This document shows, in pieces, positions 35,843-45,176 of a stretch of DNA of 64,000 bases; the first letter of the stretch is position 1; each line of letters opens with the position of its first letter. The translations under genes were made by a program, and so were the position numbers. The DNA is from Phylloscopus collybita (taxonomy: Eukaryota > Chordata > Aves > Passeriformes > Phylloscopidae), in NCBI GenBank assembly GCA_027886175.1, contig JAJNNQ010000006.1, forward strand, positions 14,847,001-14,911,000. The letters run 5' to 3'. The notes beneath the pieces are model-generated. The model saw only the letters and a program-made list of their open reading frames with translations, did not search any database and was not told where the DNA came from.

Positions 35843-37558
35843 TGAGGGGTTATATGTGCATACCTTGAGAAAAAAAACTAAGGTTTTTTTACATAAAAGT
35901 ACTTGGAGTTTTTTAAATGGCTGCAATAAATATTAAGGAACACTTATAAAATTATCTTTAGCTATCCTAGCCTTTTATATACTTTCTCCATCAATGGTCT
36001 TGGTTCTACTAAATTTAAAAAAAAAAAGTAATCTAAAATCTGCCCATTCTATCTTGTAAGAAACAAAAACAGATACAGCCAATTACATCTCTCATTATTT
36101 AATTTGTCATTATGAAATTTTCTCTTCTGGTGTTCACATGTCTAGTAAAGTTGTTTGACTTTCCCTATGTGGCTTTACACAATAAATGTTTCTAATCACG
36201 GACCAAATACCTGCTCCTTTACATCTGATCAAAGTGAGACACATGGATACTATATAGCTCTGAGTTCTACTTATAGTTCATTACATTTTTCATGAAAACT
36301 TTTATTTTAAATGTTCCATTTGCTCAAAATAAGACAGCATTTAAAGTAAAATACATCTCAGAGACCTTTCAAATCATGAATATTTTCATTTTAGAGACTT
36401 TCCTGTTACAAAGAAACAGAACTGTTGGACCTCTGACAGCACTGGTGTCAGCAAACAGAGTTAGCTCATCAGAAAGTGGAAGTAATTTCAAGTAAGTAAT
36501 TGTCCAGTACTCACTCAGAAAAGCTTCACCCATTTATTATTGATTCAAGATTTGAAGAAGTACACCTCAGTTCTCTTTGCAACAGGCCTTTGCATTGTTA
36601 CTTTGATAGGGTATTATGCTCAAGGTGATGATTAATAGTCTGGATATTCCTCTCAAGATAAATTAATAGTAAGTGACACAAAGTCATTGAATTACAGTGA
36701 AATAAGCTTGTAAAACGTGAATAGGACACAGAAGTGCTTCTGGAACTACTTTTCACTGTAGAGAGGAATGCAAGAATCCTTTTATCCTTCCAAAATAGGT
36801 TTTACTTTTTCGAACAGGTAGATACCACCTAAAAAACCCAAAACTTTCTTTTTGTGTTTGGGAACAAGGAAAAAGAATCTGCCTTTGTTTAGCTTTCTTT
36901 ATTTCCTACAAGTAGTACTCTTCAGGAGCAGAAGATGTTTTGCATTAAATAATGTTTCAAAAGATTTCAATAAACAAAACAAATAACAAAAACCACAACC
37001 CTGAATATATTCTGTTTGAAGATTATATATACCAAACAAAGATCAGCCTACCCTTCCAAAATTTCATAACAGGAAGATACTAATCTTCATTTATATTTCA
37101 TTTAACCATTAATGGTGATCTATTACAGGTCATAATTTCCTTTCTTAAATATTTAACTCTGATTTTATCTTGAGTTCTCCCTAATAATATGACTATCAAA
37201 ATTCCATAAAACATTTAAAGAACTCAGATGGAAAGTAAGCACAACATTTAAGAAAATTCTTCAAAATGCCCAAGTTGAGGCAAAGACTAATTTCTGATTT
37301 TTTTTCAGGTATCTAGCTACATTTCAGATCTAAGAATACAGTTCACAGTACAATTTCTAGAGGTTGTCTGCCTCTCTGCAATGTCTCAAAGGGAAGTCAG
37401 AGTGAGAAAACTTCCCTTGAAATGTTTCCTGCAGAGGAGGAATAAAAGTCTTAGAAAAAAAAAGAAAAAGAACAAACCACACACAGAAAAAAAGGAAACA
37501 AAAATCCATAAACAAAGAACAGAACTATAAATCTACCAAACTCTTGACTACAATGATT
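35843..37558. other. Unique AT-rich non-coding DNA
   Basis: No gene or recognised repeat was seen. The frame at 36292-36495 (67 codons) is ordinary chance. Homopolymer A runs are frequent. Confidence 0.5.
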
Positions 37559-37577
37559 AAAAAAAAAAAAAAAAAAA
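37559..37577. repeat. Poly-A tract (A19)
   Basis: An uninterrupted A run on the plus strand, followed by an AAAC-type fringe. It sits at the low-coordinate edge of the coding-like minus-strand segment described next, where it reads as poly-T, so it is not that segment's poly-A tail. Confidence 0.95.
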
Positions 37578-37714
37578 CAAACAACCTTTACTAGCCAGTG
37601 ACACTGAGCCTTTAGGGGCCTGTATACAGAGAAGTGAGTTTTGATCAGATGGATAACATCCTGGGGCCCCTGACTGCATGATTAATGCTAATTTTTTTAA
37701 TATAAGAAAAAAAA

Positions 37715-37826
37715 ATGGGGTCTCATCTTGATGTCTTATCATGTCCTGCTTGGCTTCCAGTTGTTCATTTACAAGATCAAGCATCTCATGGAGGTCCTGG
37801 TTTGTCAGGCTCACATGGCCCTCTTA
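37715..37826 (-). pseudogene. Possible exon or retrocopy fragment, coiled-coil-like peptide, unidentified
   Basis: On the minus strand this translates to 'LTNQDLHEMLDLVNEQLEAK' followed by QDMIRHQDE. That is an amphipathic, charged helix composition quite unlike the F/I/L/S/Y-rich chance frames elsewhere. The frame opens just after a stop at about 37824-37826 and has no ATG: an apparent start at 37814 is a GTG codon. An AG lies just upstream of the open segment and could be a splice acceptor, but the polypyrimidine tract is poor and no GT donor follows the charged stretch. After 'DE' the frame becomes low-complexity. I do not recognise the protein. It may be an exon, a pseudogene piece, part of a retroelement, or coincidence. 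Confidence 0.25.
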
Positions 37827-38879
37827 GGTACTTAGGTCATACCACGTCGTCTAGGCAGACATTTAAGTGTGGCAAATTAACTGAATCCTCAAACTTTATT
37901 ATTGAAAGCTCTTAGATCTTGATCTTTTATGTGAATGCCTACTCCAAAAAAACCTGAAAGTGCACCTTTCAGGCTGAACAACTGTAAATCAGGGGTGCTA
38001 AAATGTACTTGCTACTGCAATGTTTTATCTTTCTGGAGAAAAAAGCTGGAGTTCAGCAGAATACTTCCAAATGGCTTTCCTGCATCACCAGGAAGAAAGA
38101 AAAAGAGCAAATGAAATAAAATATTTCAAATGTTATAACTTTACTGAATATTTTCTGAAAAATTGTTTCTCAATCAGCATTTTTCTAAAAGAAAGACATT
38201 TTCTGCTCCACCAAGACACACAGCTAGTTGTGTAAGGAAGGAAAGAGCTAATCCATGCCTTAAAGCTGAGGTATTTGTACTTCTAAAAAAAGAGTAGAGA
38301 CTCTTTAGAACTGTGCAAGTCAATCAAACAGACCAATTGCTCACTTCAGCAGAACAAAACCTTGCCATGAGTATGACTTTAACATTACTTGTAATGTGTC
38401 TGCTATATATTTATGTGGTATATTTTAAAAATATTTCAGCATAACTTGTTTTGAATAACAAAAAAAATGTGTTTATCTTTCCAGTACTTAGAAGCATCCT
38501 ACCATATATAAAAAAGTTTTAACAAATATTTGCAAAATAAACCCCCTGAAACTCTTTCCTCTTGAGTTTTGTTTAGAAACTACAAGCAATGTATATATTA
38601 TTAGATGAAAAAATTTATGGATCTTATTAAAATAAAAATGAATGTTTTATTCATGACTGAATGTGGAGGACTGTAAAAATCCAACATGACCTCATTGATT
38701 TTTGGAACAGAGGTAGCACAGCTCTACTACAGGATGCATTTAAAACATAAATGAGTCATACGTCATTTTTCCAGCCTAACTTGAAAAGGTGCTACACTTC
38801 AATGCCTTTATTGGAACCTTTGATAACTTTATCTTTCTGTATGATTGTACATTTATCTGATTTACTGCAGGATCTGTTT
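37827..38879. other. Unique AT-rich non-coding DNA
   Basis: Nothing was recognised. The frame at 38020-38235 (71 codons) has no domain. Confidence 0.5.
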
Positions 38880-39330
38880 CTTATCACCCTTCTGCCCCAT
38901 GTGGCTCAAAAACCAGCTTGTTGCTAAACAAGGGTCAGTTTGTCCTGGTTATCTTCCAGCAGTGCTGCTCACCCCCCCTGCACCTGGCCTGCTCTTGTGC
39001 AGACTAGAGGATTTGCCACCACAAACCTCTCCTCCTTTTCCCTGGCAAACCTGGCCTCAGCAGAGCACCTTGCCATTTCAACATGTTCCCAGACATAATT
39101 TGGGGGATTTTCCCACCATGGTGCCGTGTAGGTACTTCCTTGTCCATATGCAGGTGCTGGATGTAACCCCAGTATCAATTGTGTGGACTTTTTGATCCCT
39201 TTCCTTCATGCCACCCTATCATCTTTCCTCAGCAGATCTGTCTATCGCTTTCTTGCAGCACTGCTGGTTGTAATCTTCTCCCCAGCCATCCTAGCTTAAA
39301 GCCTTTCTAATAAAGTCAACAATGTTTTCT
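38880..39330. other. Unassigned GC-richer block ending in an AATAAA signal
   Basis: About 400 bases with clearly more C and G than their surroundings, starting near CTGCCCCATGTGGC. A plus-strand frame at 38845-39195 (116 codons, Pro/Leu-rich) covers most of it, and a minus-strand frame at 38969-39178 overlaps; neither has a known domain. The block ends with CTAATAAAGTC at about 39308, followed by A-rich sequence, which resembles the 3' end of a polyadenylated transcript. It could be an old retrocopy, an LTR of a family I do not know, or a non-coding RNA end. Confidence 0.3.
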
Positions 39331-39515
39331 AAAATTAAAAGAAAAAATTATATATATATATCTCCTCTGTATTGCCCTTCAACACTATTTTAATTTTGTT
39401 GCAGTCACTGAAAAAAGAGCTTGATCATTTATTCTACTGCAATAACTGTATAAAGTTTGCCACTAAACCATACTCTAAATAACCTCCTTCTCTGGAAGCA
39501 CCATTCACTTGTAGT
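39331..39515. other. Short AT-rich non-coding DNA
   Basis: A spacer between the GC-richer block and the LTR B fragment, with a short TA run near 39350-39361. Nothing else was seen. Confidence 0.5.
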
Positions 39516-39675
39516 GGGTCTGGCTGGAACAGAGCAAATTTTCTTTAGAGTAGGTTCTGCATAACACTGTTTTGGTTTTGTGCTGAAAACAGTGTTAATA
39601 TTACAAAGATGGTTCTATGCTTCAGTGAGGGATAGAGGGCAGGAGCACACAGTCTACTCAATGATTATGTGGGAG
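39516..39675 (+). mobile_element. LTR fragment, family B, plus orientation
   Basis: This matches the U3-like start of the LTR at 30970: 'ggtctggctggaacagagcaa' then 'attttctttagagtaggttctgc', then 'ttttggttttgtgctgaaaa' with 'cagtgttaatattacaaaga' and 'tgcttcagtgagg'. In intact relatives this part reads 'gtgctgaaaacagtgttgataa' and 'attgctgagcagtgct'. Only about 160 bases remain; the rest of the LTR is absent. The ends are approximate. Confidence 0.6.
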
Positions 39676-39794
39676 GAGGTATTTTCCTTAACTTCATTAA
39701 GTTGTCTCTATATAGACCCTGTGTACAATTTCTGTATTCTTTCTTCCTTCAAGATGAATTTCTTCCTCTCTTTCTTCCTCCCTTTTCTCTCTCT

Positions 39795-39832
39795 CTTTTT
39801 TTTTTTTTTGTTTGTTTGTTTGTTTGTTTGTT
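39795..39832. repeat. Poly-T followed by (TTTG)n
   Basis: A T14 run leads into about five TTTG units. A plain simple repeat. Confidence 0.92.
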
Positions 39833-42431
39833 CATTCCATATTATGTCTATTTGAAAAAAACTAGGTGTGGAGTACAGAGATTGGTGATTTTCTACTCCA
39901 TATCCATAACTCAGAAATTCATGATATTTGAAAACATACAGAAAGTTTAAGTTTCATTGAGAAGTATGAATCCCTTATTTCCTAGAACAGTTTCCCCATG
40001 TCAGAATGCAGTATGCCACTGTCAAAATTGACTGCCACGAGTAGAGCCAGAAGAGTGCCCAGGTTCTCTCTTGGGGACAGATCTACCAGGGCGACAGTCA
40101 GTACTGTTCCTCCCATCTATAGTGAGAGGAGAGAGGACACCAGCTTTCTGGTTCCAGACTGCAAAGATATTCCAGTGTATAATAACAACAATGAGTCATA
40201 AAATCTCTGCAGCAACATATTCGACATTCTTATTCCCTGTATATGCATTTTCCCTATCACGTATAGTGACTTCTTTTTTAGAAGATTTACATTGTGCATT
40301 CCTGATACAAGTGTGAAAATAGCTGGATTCCATAGAACTGTAGCAAAATTAGATCTGAGCCATCCCAGACTGGGCCTCAGTTTCAGGCCTGTCTGGAAGT
40401 GGACAGACCTGAGGTGCAGCAAGAATTTAATTAACGTGTGTTTAAGCATTATATAGGTTAGTTTTGGTGTGATCACAGTGGCTTCCTTAAGGGTGAAATA
40501 GTTCACATTTTTCTTTACACTGAATACCAATTAGAAAACACTTGTAACTGTAAACTATCTGAAACTGTATTTAACCCGCAATCTCAAGATAATAAAGGGA
40601 GAATGCATGATTTATCCATATTGGTCGTATTCTGCATTGCTCTGTCCAGCTCCCATTTATTTAAGAGTTCCCTGGTTTCTTAGAACTCAAAAGGAAGTTT
40701 ATTGTTATTCTTTCTTCATGAAAAAACATGACTTTTAACAAAAAGTTCATACTTATTCTTTAAATACATCTATTTTGAGACATGTACAAAGAATGTATTT
40801 TTTCATATTAGGCAGCAGATGGCTTTCCTGGGAAAGAAAGTATGGGAAGGAATCAAAGACATTTTCATATTCAAACCAAAACTTGAAACTGATATTTTCC
40901 ATATATTTCAGATGTCATGTATCTAGATTTCAGATGACAAGCAAATACAGCCGCAGACTGAGAAACATAGATGAAAAAAATTGCTTGATATGAATAATCA
41001 GAGATAATGAGCTCGTGTTGCTTCAGATGTGCCTGTTCATGCTGTGCATTTGTGCTGATGGAAGTAAAAAAAAAAAAAGTAAATGCTGGACAGCTCATTG
41101 CCTTCCCCAAGGCTAGAAATAGCTACATTTTAGAAAAAGAAATATGCCACCTGGGTAATAATTTAAATATATGGACATAGAGTTTCTGACTTCTATGAGG
41201 TATTATCAAAGTCAAATCCATCGTTTTGACAGTACATCATGTATGGTAGCTATAGATCTCAGTCCCTTAGTAATTAACAAGTTTATGAGGAAGTAATGGT
41301 CCATTATTGTCTTCTAAATTGTTTGAAATTTTCCTGTCTTTAGAAAGGGTGACTTTCAAGTTCACGAGTACGTTGGTAGGTGTCTTGAAGTAAGCTGTTC
41401 TGAAATCAAACAAGGCGATAGTAACAGCAGAACAAAACTGACAAAATGAAATTTACACTCTTTGCAATAATTCAGATTTTTAAATCTTGTTTAAAAATAT
41501 GCATCTTTTCAGCCAATTTAGCTACTTGACATAATTAACTTTTAATCTCTCTTTCAATTTTTCTTTTTCTCTTTTGTTTTCTATTGTAGAAACTGAAAAA
41601 ATAAGCACATTTCATTTCAGTGACTTTACTTTTCTACAAAGTGCTCTTGAGAAAATATCCTAACACAAAATGACAAGGTTTTTTTTTTAATTTGGTAAAG
41701 AAAAACCTGATGGTTTCACATTAAAACACTTGAACTGAAACTGGAAATACATGTATGTTTTAAAGGCAGAGTGGTTTACATACAAAATTAACCCACCCAA
41801 AGAGAGACTGTAATCTGTAAACAGAAATTAGGAGTTAATCTGACATATTTGATTACTGTTTCACTGAATTAAAGAAAAAAAAACAACAACACACTGGTAC
41901 TACTTGGTTATCTACCCATGAGTATTGCATTCACCTGCATATGTTACAGTGCATTCAGATTTTTTTTTCCAATGTTATAAACTATGATTTAACATTTCCA
42001 TGATCATATTACCATAATTGATTTTTCCCAATGCCAATTCTAAAATGCCTAATCTGTTTCTGTTGTTTCACTCACACTGACATCAGGCCAGATAAAATCT
42101 TTTTTGAATGACAACTGAAAAAGAATGTTGAAATAGATATGAAATTTGCCTATGTCAAAAACATAGGAATTTTCTTAAGATATGTGTACCACATTCTGTT
42201 ACAGTGTTATTTTCAAAATATTATAAAAATTGGACTGGAAAAGCTTTCAAATAAATCTTTTACTAATGCTTTTCTTAATGCTTTTTCTCAATGGACAGTA
42301 ACTAGCATTCTGTTAATTACTTTGCATTATAATTCGTGTTTGTTTATTTAATTCAAGCAGATTATTTCCTCTTGAAAAACTTCTATGGTTACTAGAAACA
42401 ATATGTGCATGCAGTATGCACAGTACATTTC
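39833..42431. other. Unique AT-rich non-coding DNA
   Basis: No gene or nameable repeat was seen. The minus-strand frame at 40117-40530 (137 codons) and the plus frame at 40071-40316 overlap on opposite strands. Neither shows a domain, and both are treated as chance. Confidence 0.5.
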
Positions 42432-42808
42432 ATTTGTTTAGCCTGGAGAAGAAAAGACTCCGGGGAGAACTTGTGGTGTCCTTTCAGTACTTAAAAGAAG
42501 GTCAAAGGAAGATGGAGAAAGACTTTTCATCAGAGTCTGTAGTGACAGGACAAGCGGCAGTAGTGGTTTTAAACAGAAAATCATTAAGTTTAGATTGGAC
42601 AAACAAATTTATTTTTATTTTTTTTTTAAATGAAGATGGTGAGACACTGAAACAGATTGTCCAGAAAAGTTGTGTGTGGATGCCTCATCACTGTTAGTGA
42701 TCTAGGTAAGGTTAGATGTAACCTGATCTTTTGGAAGATGTTACTGCAAAAGGGGTTGAAATAGATGATCTTTAAGGTCCCTTCAAATGCAAAACCTCCT
42801 ATGACTGC
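42432..42808 (+). mobile_element. CR1 LINE 3' end, plus strand
   Basis: A decayed CR1 3' region with the usual order: 'tttagcctggagaagaaaag' at 42437; 'ctccggggagaacttgtggtg' at 42459; 'tttcagtacttaaaagaagg' at 42481; 'gtgacaggacaagcggcag' at 42542; the 'gtttagattggacaaacaaatt' segment at 42588; then 'ggttgaaatagatgatctttaaggtcccttcaaatgc' at 42752-42790. The frame 42416-42697 is a remnant of ORF2's last codons plus 3' region. The terminal CR1 8-bp repeats are barely recognisable. Confidence 0.87.
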
Positions 42809-42984
42809 TTGAGTCTAAGACTGCTGTCACACTTTCATATTCTTCATTTGTGTAGTTTCATTAGATGATTTCAACAGATTGGTCATAAGTGAAATAAATA
42901 ATCTGTTTTTATATATAACAAACTGACCAGATTTGAGTGAGTTACATCTTTGAGTAATACTTGTGCCTATATGTTGCTCCTTTC
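42809..42984. other. Spacer between two CR1 fragments
   Basis: AT-rich DNA between CR1 pieces of opposite orientation. Nothing was recognised. Confidence 0.5.
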
Positions 42985-43442
42985 CAAAGGCAGTACATGG
43001 CATTTCCTGTTGTTGGACTTCATGATGTCAGACCATATTTCCAGCCTGTTCAGGTCCTTCTAAATGGCAACATACCCATCTGACATACCTACAGTGAGTT
43101 TTGTAGAGCATACAGTCTTGCTGAGGGTGCACTTTTTCTCCTGTCACTCAGGCTGAACAGTGCTGAATTTCTGATGGCTGTAGCACACTGCTGGTGACTG
43201 CTGTCCATCTTCACTTGATGTTGCTGATCACAACCATCTTAGCCTAGCAGTTCTTATTGCTTTCAATCTAACTCACTGTCTGTTTTCCTGCTTGCTAAAT
43301 ATCTTATGGATGCCAACAGTATGAAAATTCTTATTGACCACTTGGCTTGAGATATTTACCTCTAGTTAGAGACAACAGTTAAGTTGCTAGAAAAGGGCCT
43401 TGGCCAATCAGGAATATAGTTCAGTTAAATCTCCTTTACCAG
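42985..43442 (-). mobile_element. CR1 LINE, minus strand, reverse transcriptase region, broken
   Basis: The plus strand shows the reverse complement of CR1 reverse transcriptase: 'ttggacttcatgatgtcaga' at 43014 (the 'NLMKF' region on the minus strand); 'cagcctgttcaggtccttct' at 43043 (the 'RDLDRL' region); 'cttgctgagggtgcac' at 43119 (the 'CTLSKF' region next to the catalytic box); 'tgctgatcacaaccatct' at 43221; and 'aagggccttggccaatc' at 43394. Stops and gaps are frequent. Its orientation is opposite to the CR1 piece at 42432, so they come from separate insertions or from an inversion. Confidence 0.82.
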
Positions 43443-44260
43443 ATGAAAACAGAAACACAGTTGAAGAAAGGTTTATATTGATCAGAAGCATTTAATTTTA
43501 TTTTTTTGATTACTTTGCAGAGATGATTTCCTCAAGACTTAATGTCTTTTCCAGTTATTTAACTAGTAATTATTTGACAGGTAGTTAATTAAGGTCATCT
43601 GATGAAGATTTTCTATGGATATGAATTCTTAAATAGTGTGTTTTCTGACTTCTCTTTTGCATGATATAGAAGAAATTTAAGTTCCTAATAGTAATTGTTG
43701 CTAAATTCAAAATGTTTGTGCACCAGCTTGTCTATGTGACTCCCTGTACATTTTGTTCTCATTAAAATGCCCTGGGGAATCTACTTTGAATAAAACTAAC
43801 TAAATAACAAAGACATGCTTGAGATTAATCCTCTATTTGGAAGAAACATTTAATAGGGATACACATATGAAATCTATTCAGTCTGTCCACAATAATATTC
43901 ATGATCCTTATTAAGAATATGAAAACAGAAAAGTATGAAAAATAGTTTGCATTTTACTTTCCATAAATTAACACAATATTTAATGACCTGTGAAGCTGCC
44001 TCAAAGTTTACATTAGTTCAAAACACAAGTTTGAATAAGTTGAGTTTCATTGCTGACAGTAAACCAAGATTAAAATTTGTATAGAAGAAATTCTACCTTT
44101 GACTAATATGGTAAATTGCATTTCAGTCTCACAGACATTTATTTGCATGCTTACCTTTATTAATAACATAAAATGAATATGATGTACTGCCTGGTAGTTC
44201 TTGACACCATTTTTTAGAGATTTTTTAAATGTAGAAGGCTTTACTTAAAAACCATATGTA
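43443..44260. other. Unique AT-rich non-coding DNA
   Basis: No gene or recognised transposon. Confidence 0.5.
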
Positions 44261-44319
44261 GATAGATAGATGGATATATATATATACACACACACATATA
44301 TATATAAATATATACACAC
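44261..44319. repeat. GATA / TA / CA compound microsatellite
   Basis: GATA units, then TATATA, then CACACA, then TA again. The minus-strand frame through it encodes repeated I/Y/C and is an artefact. Confidence 0.92.
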
Positions 44320-44544
44320 TATTTTGGTACATCATAGCAATTGTGTTTTCACTTTGAAGGAATCTTAACTTAGAATTAAGGCAGTAAAGACAGTTTTGAA
44401 AGGAAGATTTCCTCACCTTAGGATGAAATGATGATTGCATCACCATTCCTCCTGTTTTTTTCTGATGAGAGAGAACATCTTTGTATCTAGGTTGAATTAA
44501 ACCCTCACTGATGATATTTTCCTAGACAATTTGGAATGTGTTCA
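44320..44544. other. Short AT-rich non-coding DNA
   Basis: Sequence between the microsatellite and the LTR. Nothing was recognised. Confidence 0.5.
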
Positions 44545-45067
44545 AGAATCTGACACAAAAGCAGGAGGATTTGCCTGAAGACAAACTGCAGCCTATGGAA
44601 AATCATCCAAGCTTATCCTGGTGGACTGCAGGCTAGGGAGAGAATTGATGCTTGAGCAGAGGAAAAGTGTGAGAAGGAAGGAGAAGCAGAATGGAGATGT
44701 TATGGAGACAGCCCCCATCTTCCAATCCTCTGCTCCACTTCTTGGTAGTAGAGGAAGGTAGAGAAGTCAGGAATGACAATATGGAATTCCATCTGGGAAA
44801 AAGAGGAATGGGGTAGCAGTGAAGAAGGTCCTCTAGGGGGGAGAAGAAGGAGGTCATTGTTTCTCGCTATCCTAGTCTATTTTGACTAATGATAAATTAA
44901 ATTTATTCTTCTCAAATTCAGTCTGTTTTGCCCATGTTAGTATTTGGTAAATGAACTCCCTGTCTGTCTTGACTCATAAATATTTTCATTGCCATTTCCT
45001 CACCTGTTGAGGAGGGAGAGAGAGAATCTGTGTGTGTGTGGCAGATGGCCAAAGTCAATCCATTACA
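44545..45067 (+). mobile_element. LTR fragment, family A, plus orientation, with 3' terminus
   Basis: A plus-orientation copy collinear with the one at 3397 and reverse-complementary to the one at 25154. Landmarks: 'ctgcagcctatggaaaatc' at 44587; 'gtgtgagaaggaaggagaagcag' at 44668; 'gagatgttatggagacag' at 44694; 'ggtagagaagtcaggaatgac' at 44758; 'ttcagtctgttttgcccatg' at 44918; 'ggtaaatgaactccctgtct' at 44946; 'gttgaggagggagag' at 45006; and the terminus 'ggccaaagtcaatccattaca' at 45047-45067, which corresponds to the ...AACCCACCACA end of intact copies. The 5' part is missing. No viral genes are attached. Confidence 0.78.
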
Positions 45068-45150
45068 GAATTTATTACAAAAAGGTACTCAGTTTGAAAA
45101 ATGTATTCACAGAGAAATTATTGTATAAGGAGTAGGAAAGTGTTCCTGAA

Positions 45151-45176
45151 TTGATTGATTGATTGATTGATTGATT
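45151..45176. repeat. (TTGA)n microsatellite
   Basis: About six perfect TTGA/GATT units, followed by a short TACT run. Confidence 0.93.

Noticed and set aside
40117..40530. 137-codon minus-strand frame
   Set aside because: No domain, and overlapped by frames on the other strand. Most likely chance.
44225..44446. Minus-strand frame with repeated I/Y/C residues
   Set aside because: Produced by the TA/CA microsatellite at 44261-44319.
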